A stretch of DNA of 64,000 nucleotides, from positions 1 to 64,000 of the forward strand of contig NZ_JAMZDE010000008.1 of assembly GCF_024159085.1 (NCBI RefSeq), read 5' to 3'. Of this stretch, positions 1-7,510 are shown one piece after another. Within the stretch, counting starts at the first letter, position 1. Every line of letters starts with the position of its first letter. Made by a program: the position numbers and the translations under genes. Source of the DNA: Idiomarina rhizosphaerae. Its GTDB lineage: Bacteria; Pseudomonadota; Gammaproteobacteria; Enterobacterales; Alteromonadaceae. The notes under the pieces are model-generated. The model made no database searches. It was not told where the DNA came from and was given only the letters and a program-made list of their open reading frames with translations.

Positions 1-24
1 TGACCCGTCCTGAAATAAGTTGAC
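1..24 (+). repeat. Left terminal inverted repeat of the IS3 element
   Basis: Starts TGACCCGTCCT and ends GTTGAC. It matches the reverse complement of 1275-1298 at most positions, with mismatches in the middle. Confidence 0.9.
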
Positions 25-40
25 AGATCGGAGACTTATT

Positions 41-433
41 ATGGGAAATCCAACCAAATCAATCTCTAAGCGTACTCAACGAGATTACACAATAGCCTTT
101 AAATTAGCCGTTGTAGAGCAGGTAGAAAAAGGCGAGTTGACCTACAAGCAAGCACAAGCTAAATATGGAATACAAGGCAGAAGCACTGTTTTAGTGTGGC
201 TTCGCAAGCATGGGCGGCAAGACTGGTATCGCCCGAGGTTAACACTTATGACTATTTCGAACCCCACCCCAGAGCAACAAATCAAAGAGCTAGAGCGTAA
301 GCTTGAAGACGAGAAAGTTCGTAACCTGGTACTCAATGAAATGATTGATTACATCGATACGACACAAGGAACCCAACTGCGAAAAAAGCTTGTCGACATG
401 GGGTTAGGAAACTCCAGAGCCAAGCTCAAATAA
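41..433 (+). CDS. IS3-family transposase OrfA (helix-turn-helix subunit)
   Basis: Encodes about 130 residues and supplies the DNA-binding part of the transposase. The N-terminal half (YTIAFKLAVVEQVEKG onward) is a helix-turn-helix of the transposase-8 type, followed by a stretch rich in E and K (about residues 80-105) that fits the leucine-zipper/coiled-coil region of IS3 OrfA proteins. I chose ATG 41 because a GGAG at 30-33 stands 7 bases upstream; a TTG at 20 inside the terminal repeat is also in frame. Translation can leave this frame at 382-388 to make OrfAB. Confidence 0.9.
   Translation: MGNPTKSISKRTQRDYTIAFKLAVVEQVEKGELTYKQAQAKYGIQGRSTVLVWLRKHGRQDWYRPRLTLMTISNPTPEQQIKELERKLEDEKVRNLVLNEMIDYIDTTQGTQLRKKLVDMGLGNSRAKLK
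382..388 (+). promoter_or_regulatory. A AAA AAG -1 ribosomal frameshift site
   Basis: The heptamer AAAAAAG lies in register with the orfA codons (A 382, AAA 383-385, AAG 386-388), the classical slippery site of IS3-family elements. A -1 slip enters the orfB frame at 388, and that frame is open from there through the nominal orfB ATG at 457 to the stop at 1266. Frame and position are seen directly; use of the site is inferred from the family. Confidence 0.85.
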
Positions 434-456
434 GCTTATCGCAGCTGTGCCGTGTA

Positions 457-1266
457 ATGGGAATATCCCGGCAGTCTGTTTATCAAGCTGAAAGCCGCTA
501 CCAGGGAAGAGCAGCGGCATTGATGCCAGTTCTCAGGCTGGTTCAAGAGATACGACGCTTTATGCCGAGGCTAGGCACTCGTAAACTGTATTATTTACTT
601 AAGCCTAAGCTAGAAGCAGCCGGCATTAAACTTGGCCGGGATGGCCTTTTTGACTACCTGCGCAATCATAACTTGCTGGTAAAGAAGCCGCGAAATTACC
701 ATAAAACTACGGATAGTAAACACTGGATGAAGAAGCATCCTAACCTGCTAAAGGAGCTGGTTGTAAGCCGACCTGAGCAGGTCTTTGTTAGCGACATAAC
801 CTATGTCGAAACCGATGCGGGAGTCCATTACTTATCGCTGGTAACAGATGCTTATAGCCGGAAAATCATGGGGCATGACGTCTCCCAAAGCATGACAGCG
901 GCAGATATCGGGCGCGCGCTAAAGCAAGCGACTACAGGACGACTTAGCCAGGACCCGTTAATTCACCACTCCGATAGGGGCAGTCAGTACTGTTCACAGG
1001 CGTATCAAACCCAGCTCGCATCCAGCTCGATTACGCCCTCCATGACCGATGGTTATGATTGTTACCAGAATGCGCTTGCGGAACGCATTAACGGAATCCT
1101 TAAGCACGAGTTTTTACTAACGAAGTGCAAAACGGGTGAGGAGTTGAAGCGCGCGGTAAGGCAATCGATTGCAATCTATAATGAATACAGGCCGCACCTT
1201 AGTTTGGGCATGAAAACCCCAAATGAGGTGCATAAAAAAGCCAGTTGCAAGGTGCAACTGGCTTAG
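457..1266 (+). CDS. IS3-family transposase OrfB (DDE integrase domain)
   Basis: Catalytic part of the transposase, 269 residues if started at ATG 457, but probably made mainly as an OrfAB fusion. It has the HTH_21-like N-terminal region and an rve integrase core. The catalytic triad is visible as D113 (in VSDITY), D173 (in HHSDRGSQY) and E209 (in LAERINGIL), giving the family's D-35-E spacing. The C-terminal NEYRPHLSLGMKTP motif is typical of IS3 proteins. The gene ends just inside the right terminal repeat. Confidence 0.95.
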   Translation: MGISRQSVYQAESRYQGRAAALMPVLRLVQEIRRFMPRLGTRKLYYLLKPKLEAAGIKLGRDGLFDYLRNHNLLVKKPRNYHKTTDSKHWMKKHPNLLKELVVSRPEQVFVSDITYVETDAGVHYLSLVTDAYSRKIMGHDVSQSMTAADIGRALKQATTGRLSQDPLIHHSDRGSQYCSQAYQTQLASSSITPSMTDGYDCYQNALAERINGILKHEFLLTKCKTGEELKRAVRQSIAIYNEYRPHLSLGMKTPNEVHKKASCKVQLA

Positions 1267-1274
1267 TTAAAACC

Positions 1275-1298
1275 GTCAACATAATTTAGGACGGGTCA
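1275..1298 (-). repeat. Right terminal inverted repeat of the IS3 element
   Basis: Read on the minus strand it starts TGACCCGTCCT and ends GTTGAC, matching the left end with a few central mismatches. Confidence 0.9.
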
Positions 1299-1371
1299 CC
1301 GCAGCTTTTTGTTTTAGCCGATAGCGCAACTTTAAACCTCCTGTTATATTAAGCAAAAATGGAATTTTGCC

Positions 1372-2280
1372 ATGGAATCGACCGTCAGTAATTGTAAGAA
1401 CTGTAATACACCTCTTACCGGTGAATATTGCCATCAATGCGGCCAACAGGATAAACAAAGCATACGTAGCGTTTCCGCTGTTGTCGGTGATCTTTTTGGT
1501 GAGTTAGGACACTGGGATTCTAGATTCTACCGTACTCTCAGAGGACTATTTCTAAAACCGGGTTTTTTATCATCTGAGTTTATGAAAGGTCGCCACGCCT
1601 CTTATGTACCTCCGCTCAGGCTCTATTTCTTTATCTCGTTGATATCTTTTATGGTGCTGACATCACAGATAACCTTTAATGATTCAGGGGCAAAGAGCGA
1701 GGCAAGACAGTCCGAAACAGAAGTATCTGAAAGTGACTCTAACGAAAGTACCGTACGGCGCGGATTTGAGTTGGAGTTTGGTGATATCCCCTGGTTGAAT
1801 GAAGAGCAAACGCGGATGCTTGAACAGAAACTTCAGCATTTAAAGCAAAACCCCCAGCTGTTTACGCAAAAACTGATTTCAATGACTCCGCAGATGATGC
1901 TTTTGATGCTGCCTTTTTGGGCTCTGTATTTAAAAGTCCTTTATTTATTCAGTAACCGTTACTACTTAGAGCACTTAACTGTAGCTTTGCATACACATGC
2001 TTTTTTACTGCTTTCCCTGATGTTGTTGTCGACATTAAGCTATATAACTAACCCGCTGATTGATAACTTTGGCTGGACCTGGTTAACCTTACCATCCGAT
2101 TGGTTAGGTTATATTATTATTGGATGGATGTTCACTTATCTGCTATTAACGCAAAAGCGTTTCTATCAGCAGAGTTGGACATTAACTGTATTCAAGTTTT
2201 TAGCCTGTATTTTTGGTTATTTTCTTTTATTAAGCGCTTCTTTTGTATTAATGGTGATAATTGGTATTCTTAATGCCTAA
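1372..2280 (+). CDS. DUF3667 membrane protein with N-terminal zinc ribbon
   Basis: 302 residues. The N-terminus carries two cysteine pairs, CKNC and CHQC, that would make a small zinc ribbon. The conserved DUF3667 segment follows (FYRTLRGLFLKPGFLSSEF ... YVPPLRLYFF). After a first membrane segment comes a charged loop of about 90 residues, then roughly four more membrane segments ending at the C-terminus, so it is an inner-membrane protein. The family has no established function. The IS3 right end is 73 bp upstream and may have replaced the native promoter. A TetR-type palindrome follows immediately after the stop. Confidence 0.85.
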   Translation: MESTVSNCKNCNTPLTGEYCHQCGQQDKQSIRSVSAVVGDLFGELGHWDSRFYRTLRGLFLKPGFLSSEFMKGRHASYVPPLRLYFFISLISFMVLTSQITFNDSGAKSEARQSETEVSESDSNESTVRRGFELEFGDIPWLNEEQTRMLEQKLQHLKQNPQLFTQKLISMTPQMMLLMLPFWALYLKVLYLFSNRYYLEHLTVALHTHAFLLLSLMLLSTLSYITNPLIDNFGWTWLTLPSDWLGYIIIGWMFTYLLLTQKRFYQQSWTLTVFKFLACIFGYFLLLSASFVLMVIIGILNA

Positions 2281-2281
2281 A

Positions 2282-2297
2282 TTAAACGGTCGTTTAA
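2282..2297. promoter_or_regulatory. Inverted repeat, candidate TetR-family operator
   Basis: TTAAACGGTCGTTTAA has 7-base arms (TTAAACG/CGTTTAA) around a 2-base centre. It lies between the DUF3667 stop and the thioesterase ATG at 2310. This size and the AAACG...CGTTT core are common in operators of TetR-family repressors, several of which control acyl-CoA metabolism. No TetR gene is in the window. Confidence 0.5.
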
Positions 2298-2309
2298 ATA
2301 GGGAATAGT

Positions 2310-3104
2310 ATGAACTTCCACACAGCAGTAGAGCAAATCGTCGCGAATAAGAACAATCAAGTCATTGAACTACCTTCCGGCTGGGCTCAGGGACGTGCTT
2401 TTTTCGGTGGCTTCAGCGCAGCATTGGCTGCTCAGTTTTTGTTGAAGCAATTTCCGATTGAATATCATCTTCGTTCCATGAGTATCTCTTTTGTTGCTCC
2501 TGCCGAACCGGGTGAAGCAGAGTTAAGTTACCGAATTTTGCGCGAGGGAAAATCGGTTATTCAGGTAGCCGTCGAATTGCAGCAGCAAGGGCAGATTATG
2601 TTGTCTTGTCTGGCGAGCCTGGGCAAAGCCCGAAGTTCAACGGTTAAAGTGGCAAGTGAAACGCCACCCGATCTTAAAACCATAAAAGACGGACCAGGTT
2701 TACCTGAAACGGATATTGTTCCTGAGTTTGCGAAAAACTTTGATTACCGTATTACGTCAGGTGGCATGCCGTTTAGCGGACAACCGGGAAGAACTTTTGG
2801 TGGCTGGATACGTTTCCGTGAAGAGCAACAGCAGCTGACAACGGCAACTATTCTGGCTTTAGTTGACGCCTGGCCTCCGGCAGTTTTGCCTCATCTGGAT
2901 AGCCCTGCGCCGGCCTCATCTTTAACCTGGACTATTGAGTTTCCCGATATTCCTCTAAAAAGTTTCAGTAGCCACGACTGGTTTCAGTACGAAGCTTTTA
3001 TTGAGCATGCCGAACATGGTTATGGGCACAGTCGTGCGGGTCTGTGGAGTGAGCAGGGCGAGTTATTAGCTATAAGTCGACAGACTTTTACGGTATTTGC
3101 GTAA
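2310..3104 (+). CDS. Acyl-CoA thioesterase-like protein (hotdog fold)
   Basis: 264 residues. It resembles the TesB/4HBT_3 double-hotdog thioesterases, which hydrolyse acyl-CoA to free acid and CoA. Seen are the N-terminal QGRAFFGGFSAALAAQ segment, the strand SMSISFVAPAEPGEAELSY (about 60-80), and a second hotdog with FGGWIRFRE and a C-terminal HAEHGYGHSRAGLWSEQGELLA strand pair typical of the fold. The substrate cannot be read from the sequence. It starts at ATG 2310 just after a TetR-type palindrome, which suggests regulation by acyl-CoA or lipid state. The next gene begins 7 bases after its stop. Confidence 0.8.
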   Translation: MNFHTAVEQIVANKNNQVIELPSGWAQGRAFFGGFSAALAAQFLLKQFPIEYHLRSMSISFVAPAEPGEAELSYRILREGKSVIQVAVELQQQGQIMLSCLASLGKARSSTVKVASETPPDLKTIKDGPGLPETDIVPEFAKNFDYRITSGGMPFSGQPGRTFGGWIRFREEQQQLTTATILALVDAWPPAVLPHLDSPAPASSLTWTIEFPDIPLKSFSSHDWFQYEAFIEHAEHGYGHSRAGLWSEQGELLAISRQTFTVFA

Positions 3105-3111
3105 TAATTGT

Positions 3112-3705
3112 ATGAAAACGACACCAGCAATCGTCAGACAACACCTAATCGATACCCAGCCGGGTATCGACTTGTTGCTGCTCCAGTTGCCCGAGCGGGG
3201 CTTATTGGCGGCATCTGAAACACCTGTTATCGAGGCTCTGCCACGAATTATTATTCGTCAGATGCTGTCTTTAAAAGCCTCCGCAACCATTATTGAAAGA
3301 GCTGAACAAAAGGCAAAAGCGTTGGGAGTAGGTTGCATTGCTTACCTCCCTGCAGAGGAATTAACCGGGTGCGGTGTCAGTCGTTCCAAAGCTTCAGCCA
3401 TTAACAGCGTTGCTCACTGTCATCAAACTCAGCCGGAGAGAATAGATGCCTGGTCACAGATGAGTTCAGCTGAGCTGATTAAGGATGTGACTCAGCTTAA
3501 AGGTATTGGCCCCTGGACGGCGTCTATTTTAGCTATGTTTCATTTTGCCCACGAAGATCTTTTCCCCATTCAGGACAGCTCGCTGCGTAAGGCCATGAGT
3601 TTGCTGAAAGATCAAGACATTCTGATCATTCCCGAACGGGCTCAGCCTTATCGCAGCTATTTAGCCTGCTATTTGTGGGACATGCTGGATCAGGCACGTC
3701 TGTAG
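3112..3705 (+). CDS. AlkA-like DNA-3-methyladenine glycosylase (HhH-GPD family)
   Basis: 197 residues from ATG 3112; a TTG at 3097 overlapping the previous gene is in frame but less likely. The protein would remove alkylated bases in base-excision repair. The helix-hairpin-helix is visible as LKGIGPWTASILAMF, followed by the aspartate of IQDSSLRKAM at the position of the catalytic Asp of AlkA. It has the glycosylase core only, without the N-terminal domain of E. coli AlkA. It follows the thioesterase gene closely and may share its transcript. An alkB gene lies elsewhere in the window (13021-13674). Confidence 0.85.
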   Translation: MKTTPAIVRQHLIDTQPGIDLLLLQLPERGLLAASETPVIEALPRIIIRQMLSLKASATIIERAEQKAKALGVGCIAYLPAEELTGCGVSRSKASAINSVAHCHQTQPERIDAWSQMSSAELIKDVTQLKGIGPWTASILAMFHFAHEDLFPIQDSSLRKAMSLLKDQDILIIPERAQPYRSYLACYLWDMLDQARL

Positions 3706-3781
3706 CCGGTATAAAATTCACCTGGAAGATAGCCTTCAAATGTTATTTTCACACCTTTGAATTGGCTTTTTCAGAGTTTTT

Positions 3782-3796
3782 GTAAAGTTCTGTAAA
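3782..3796 (+). promoter_or_regulatory. Candidate CpxR box upstream of the UvrY-like gene
   Basis: GTAAA-GTTCT-GTAAA matches the CpxR consensus GTAAA-N5-GTAAA exactly. A -10-like TATTAT follows at 3807-3812, so the box would cover the -35 region. A near copy stands upstream of the gene at 11705. Binding by CpxR is inferred; the cognate cpxRA genes are not in the window. Confidence 0.5.
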
Positions 3797-3911
3797 AGCC
3801 GCTTGTTATTATCCATGAAAGCTCAGAAGATTCTATCCGAATTCGGGCAGGGTGGTACGGATTTAACCTAATCAGGAAGACTAACAAGGTATACAAATAA
3901 GGAATGTGAAA

Positions 3912-4562
3912 ATGAACCGTATTATTTTAGCGATCCCCAATCCCATTATTAGCGCCGGCATGGCCGCCGTTCTGCAGCAACACTTCAGTGACCAAATATT
4001 GACCGTAACCGGTATTGCCGATTTACGCCGTGCTTGCTACGAATATGAAGACGCTGTGGTTGTTTTGTGCAGCCGACTTGGCGGTGCTGCAACAGTGGAA
4101 CACTGGCGTCGCTTGAAGCGCCGTCACTGCGATCTAAAGCTTATTGTCTGGGGTAGCAGCCAACAAGATATACTTGATTTTCAGTGCGGTATTAGCGTTG
4201 TCGACGGATACTTACTGGACTCGTGTGACAGTGCCGATTTAGTTCAGGCTATTCGTTCGTTGAAGCAGGGCAATGTTTTTGTTGCTGCGCCAGTCGCTGC
4301 TTACCTTGCACAGAATCCGCGTTCGCAGCAGCAAAAAACAATGGTTGATATGCTGAGCGAGCGTGAGCTTCAGGTGGCACAAATGCTCAGTCGGGGTATT
4401 CGGGTAAGAGAAATATCCCGGCATTTATGCATTAGCAGTAAAACAATAAATACCTTCCGTTACCGGATTTTCTCTAAACTCGGTATCGATGGTGATGTAC
4501 AATTGTCTCATCTTGCAATTCAGTCGGGTCTTGTCGACTTAATTCAGTTTGAAGGTAGATGA
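3912..4562 (+). CDS. LuxR-type response regulator, GacA/UvrY-like, with degenerate receiver
   Basis: 216 residues. The C-terminal LuxR helix-turn-helix is intact (LSERELQVAQMLSRGI ... ISSKTINTFRYRIFSKL). The receiver keeps the length and several framework residues of GacA/UvrY but lacks the phosphorylation chemistry. The paired acidic residues are replaced (I8-P9), the phospho-acceptor Asp is Cys53, and the lysine of GYLTKG is Asp (GYLLDS). ATG 3912 is chosen over GTG 3906 because AAGGA at 3899-3903 is 8 bases away. The gene overlaps uvrC by four bases (ATGA), the conserved uvrY-uvrC arrangement. GacA/UvrY normally activates small CsrB-type RNAs; here control by a kinase is doubtful. Confidence 0.88.
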   Translation: MNRIILAIPNPIISAGMAAVLQQHFSDQILTVTGIADLRRACYEYEDAVVVLCSRLGGAATVEHWRRLKRRHCDLKLIVWGSSQQDILDFQCGISVVDGYLLDSCDSADLVQAIRSLKQGNVFVAAPVAAYLAQNPRSQQQKTMVDMLSERELQVAQMLSRGIRVREISRHLCISSKTINTFRYRIFSKLGIDGDVQLSHLAIQSGLVDLIQFEGR

Positions 4563-6397
4563 CAGAAGGTAATCAACAAAAGCAGTTTGACAGCGACAAC
4601 TTTCTTCGTCACCTGACTCACCAGCCCGGTGTTTACCGGATGTACGATGAGTCGGGTGACGTGATTTATGTTGGTAAAGCAAAAGATTTGAGAAAACGTG
4701 TGTCCAGTTACTTTCGGGAGAAGGTAGACCGGATGAAAACACAGGTGTTGGTTAAACAAATAGCGTCTATGGACGTTACTGTTACCAACACCGAAGCCGA
4801 AGCGTTAATATTAGAAAACACCTTTATAAAAAAATATCGGCCACGCTACAACGTCTTGTTGCGTGACGATAAATCGTACCCCTATATTATTTTAACCGCT
4901 CACCAGCACCCTAAGCTGGGTTTTCACCGGGGCGCCCGGCGCGCGAAAGGCGACTATTTTGGTCCATTTCCTAATGGTTCAGCTGTGCGCGAGAGCTTAA
5001 ACCTGCTGCAAAAGCTGTTTCCGATCCGTCAGTGCGATGACTCGTATTATCGAGCCCGCACCAGGCCTTGTTTGCAGTATCAGTTAAAACGTTGCCTCGC
5101 GCCTTGCGTTAATGTGTGCACTGACGATGAATATAATGAGCAGGTGGGGTTGGCAAAACAGTTCCTGCAGGGTAAAAATCAGCAAGTTATTGATGAGCTG
5201 ATGAATAAAATGGAGCAGGCGAGTAAAGATCTCGATTTTGAACGAGCCGCTAGGTTTCGTGACCAGATAGCGGCACTGCGAAAAACTCAGGAACGTAACT
5301 CGGTTACCGGAAGTCAACAAGAACTGGATGTTATTGGTTTAGCGCGCGGTAATGGCATGACTACAGTGCAAATGCTGTTTATCCGGGATAATCATTTGCA
5401 GGGGAGTCGTAGCTACTTTCCTAAGGTACCGACAGATACCCCTGACGATGAAGTGCTCAGAGCTTTTCTGCTGCAGTTTTATTTATCGGATACAGCCGGA
5501 CGGAAAATTCCAAGAGAAGTGGTGCTTCCTGTCGATATTCAGCCTGATAACGTGCTTGCTGAAGTCATGAGTGACGCGTTGTCACAGCCAGTTAAGTTGC
5601 AGAGCTCGGTGCGCGGAGACAAGCGTCAGTACCAGTCATTGGCTCAAAAGAATGCGGTTAATGCGCTAGAGAGTCGCCTGAATCAGCAAAGTACGATGAA
5701 CCGCCGGACTCAAGCATTACAGCAAGTGCTGGAATTTGGGGTACCCATTCAGCGCATGGAGTGCTTTGATATTAGCCATACAATGGGTCAACAAACGGTG
5801 GCATCCTGCGTAGTGTTTGATCAAAACGGGCCTAAAAAGTCAGACTACCGCCGTTATAATATTACCGGTATAACGCCGGGCGACGATTACGCTGCCATGT
5901 CTAAAGCCCTGGCTAAGCGTTACGATAATGCCAAAGAGCAGGGCAACATACCAGATATTCTGTTTATCGACGGTGGTAAAGGCCAGCTAGCCCAGGCGGA
6001 GAACTACTTTAATGACTGGGGAAAAGAAGCGCCGGTATTAATTGGTGTTGCCAAAGGTGAGTCGCGCAAACCGGGCCTGGAAACTTTGATCATGGCGGGG
6101 AGCCATGAAACCATTCCGCTGAGTAAAGACGCCAGTGCGCTGCATTTGATTCAGCACATACGTGATGAGTCGCACCGTTTTGCCATAACCGGGCACCGGC
6201 AGAAGCGGGCTAAAGTTAAGAAAACCTCAACGTTAGAACAGATTGACGGGGTAGGAGCCAAGCGCAGACAGGCCATTTTGAAAAATCTAGGTGGATTACA
6301 GGAGGTAAAAAACGCTAGTATTGATAAGTTGGCCAGCGTACCTGGCATTAGCCGAGCATTGGCAGAGAAAATCTATTACTCATTTCGTGATGAGTAA
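4559..6397 (+). CDS. uvrC: Excinuclease ABC subunit C
   Basis: 612 residues, the usual UvrC length. UvrC makes both incisions in nucleotide excision repair with UvrA and UvrB. An N-terminal GIY-YIG nuclease domain is visible (GVYRMYD...VIYVGKAKDLRKR, about residues 20-45). The UVR motif (DLDFERAARFRDQIAAL) lies near residue 230. The central RNase H-like nuclease region includes ECFDISHTMG and FIDGGKGQL. A C-terminal double helix-hairpin-helix follows (IDGVGAKRRQAIL ... VPGISRALAEKIY). It overlaps the upstream regulator gene by ATGA, implying translational coupling. Confidence 0.98.
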   Translation: MTEGNQQKQFDSDNFLRHLTHQPGVYRMYDESGDVIYVGKAKDLRKRVSSYFREKVDRMKTQVLVKQIASMDVTVTNTEAEALILENTFIKKYRPRYNVLLRDDKSYPYIILTAHQHPKLGFHRGARRAKGDYFGPFPNGSAVRESLNLLQKLFPIRQCDDSYYRARTRPCLQYQLKRCLAPCVNVCTDDEYNEQVGLAKQFLQGKNQQVIDELMNKMEQASKDLDFERAARFRDQIAALRKTQERNSVTGSQQELDVIGLARGNGMTTVQMLFIRDNHLQGSRSYFPKVPTDTPDDEVLRAFLLQFYLSDTAGRKIPREVVLPVDIQPDNVLAEVMSDALSQPVKLQSSVRGDKRQYQSLAQKNAVNALESRLNQQSTMNRRTQALQQVLEFGVPIQRMECFDISHTMGQQTVASCVVFDQNGPKKSDYRRYNITGITPGDDYAAMSKALAKRYDNAKEQGNIPDILFIDGGKGQLAQAENYFNDWGKEAPVLIGVAKGESRKPGLETLIMAGSHETIPLSKDASALHLIQHIRDESHRFAITGHRQKRAKVKKTSTLEQIDGVGAKRRQAILKNLGGLQEVKNASIDKLASVPGISRALAEKIYYSFRDE

Positions 6398-6420
6398 AAA
6401 CAATAAGGAATCAGCGGATA

Positions 6421-6969
6421 ATGAAGTGGAATATCCCTAATATTTTGACCAGCTTCCGGATAGTACTCATTCCGGTATTTCTGGTGGTTTTCTATTTACC
6501 AATGGAAGATGCACGTTTCTGGGCTGCTTTTATCTTTTGGTTAGCTGCAATCACAGACGCTCTGGATGGCTATATTGCCCGTCGTTTTAACCAGTTTACT
6601 AAGTTCGGCGAGTTTCTTGACCCGGTAGCTGATAAAGCGATGGTGGTCGCTGCACTGGTTGTCATTGTAGAAGATTATAATTCTGCTTTTATTACCATTC
6701 CGGCGCTGACCATGATTTGCCGTGAGCTTATAGTCAGTGCGCTACGCGAATGGATGGCACAAAGCGGCCACAGAGCAAAAGTTGCTGTTTCGAATTTAGG
6801 TAAATGGAAAACAGTGGCACAGATGCTGGCCTTAATTGGACTGCTTTGGAATGCAAACGTCTATATTTATTGGTTATCGATGTTCTTATTCTATTCGGCT
6901 TTTGTTTTGACTGTGTGGTCCATGTGGGAATATTTACGCGGCGCCAAGAGCGAATTGACCAGAAATTAA
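6421..6969 (+). CDS. pgsA: CDP-diacylglycerol-glycerol-3-phosphate 3-phosphatidyltransferase
   Basis: 182 residues, an integral inner-membrane enzyme that commits CDP-diacylglycerol to phosphatidylglycerol and cardiolipin synthesis. The CDP-alcohol phosphatidyltransferase signature D-x2-DG-x2-AR-x8-G-x3-D-x3-D is complete (DALDGYIARRF ... GEFLDPVADK). Four or more membrane helices are seen. It starts 23 bases after uvrC and precedes the tRNA cluster, the order found in many gammaproteobacteria. Confidence 0.97.
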   Translation: MKWNIPNILTSFRIVLIPVFLVVFYLPMEDARFWAAFIFWLAAITDALDGYIARRFNQFTKFGEFLDPVADKAMVVAALVVIVEDYNSAFITIPALTMICRELIVSALREWMAQSGHRAKVAVSNLGKWKTVAQMLALIGLLWNANVYIYWLSMFLFYSAFVLTVWSMWEYLRGAKSELTRN

Positions 6970-7019
6970 CTGCTTTGCCGTAAATTTGTGCAAACAGTCA
7001 TTAAAATGATAAAAAGTCA

Positions 7020-7047
7020 TTGACTGAAAACGATTAAACAGTAGAAT
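7020..7047 (+). promoter_or_regulatory. Sigma-70 promoter of the tRNA Gly-Cys-Leu operon
   Basis: TTGACT (7020-7025) and TAGAAT (7042-7047) are separated by 16 bp. They are followed by a G+C-rich discriminator (GCCACGGC), as expected for a stringently controlled stable-RNA promoter. The first tRNA begins at 7066. Confidence 0.75.
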
Positions 7048-7065
7048 GCCACGGCAGATGACGGT

Positions 7066-7141
7066 GCGGGAATAGCTCAGCTGGTAGAGCACAACCTTGC
7101 CAAGGTTGGGGTCGCGAGTTCGAATCTCGTTTCCCGCTCCA
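7066..7141 (+). tRNA. glyW: tRNA-Gly (GCC)
   Basis: 76 nt including the encoded CCA. The acceptor stem GCGGGAA pairs with TTCCCGC, the anticodon stem is CAACC/GGTTG with anticodon GCC at 7099-7101, and TTCGAAT is in the T loop. First of three tandem tRNAs. Confidence 0.97.
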
Positions 7142-7147
7142 AATTCT

Positions 7148-7221
7148 GGCGGGTTGGCAGAATGGCTATGCAGCGGATTGCAAATCCGTGGATCTCGGTT
7201 CGACTCCGGGACCCGCCTCCA
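7148..7221 (+). tRNA. cysT: tRNA-Cys (GCA)
   Basis: 74 nt including the encoded CCA. The acceptor GGCGGGT pairs with ACCCGCC. The anticodon GCA is at 7180-7182 in the loop TTGCAAA. Second gene of the tandem. Confidence 0.97.
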
Positions 7222-7246
7222 TTATTCGAGAACACTTCTATGTAGT

Positions 7247-7333
7247 GCCCGGGTGGTGGAATTGGTAGACACAAGGGATTTAAAATCCCTCGAAGGTAAC
7301 TTCGTGCCGGTTCAAGTCCGGCCCCGGGCACCA
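7247..7333 (+). tRNA. leuZ: tRNA-Leu (TAA)
   Basis: 87 nt with the long variable arm of class II tRNAs and an encoded CCA. The acceptor GCCCGGG pairs with CCCGGGC. The anticodon TAA is at 7281-7283. Its 3' end is a frequent integration target in bacteria; see the repeats at 7446-7467. Confidence 0.97.
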
Positions 7334-7445
7334 ATTCCGAATTTACAGCAGTATCTGAAAGTCTACAAAGCCTTATAAGTAAAGCCTCTCAGGCGATTCC
7401 TTGATTCCCCTTGTCTATTAAAATCTATTGAAAAATACGACCACT

Positions 7446-7467
7446 TAGTGCTACTTCTAGTGCTACT
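7446..7467 (+). repeat. Tandem copies of TAGTGCTACT downstream of tRNA-Leu
   Basis: TAGTGCTACT occurs at 7446-7455 and again at 7458-7467, a 12-bp period. It lies in the 177-bp gene-free stretch after tRNA-Leu, where no integrase gene is present. The repeats could be integrase arm sites left by a lost element, but that is speculative. Confidence 0.4.
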
Positions 7468-7510
7468 CCAGTTCGGTGATCAGGATGTGCCACGATTTCT
7501 CCCTCGGGTA

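Larger units (their letters stand above)
1..1298 (+). mobile_element. IS3-family insertion sequence, apparently complete
   Basis: The element is bounded by imperfect inverted repeats of about 24 bp (1-24 and 1275-1298). Both share the outer TGACCCGTCCT and end in TG...CA as IS3-family elements do. Inside are two overlapping-frame genes, orfA and orfB, joined by a -1 slippery heptamer, so the transposase is probably an OrfAB fusion of about 408 residues. No stop interrupts either frame and the DDE residues are present, so the copy looks potentially active. The left end coincides with the first base of the window, so the target duplication cannot be checked. The right end lies 73 bp upstream of the DUF3667 gene. 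Confidence 0.93.

Noticed and set aside
7077-7378. Long open frames on both strands across 7077-7378
   Set aside because: They are translations of the three tRNA genes and have no ribosome sites.
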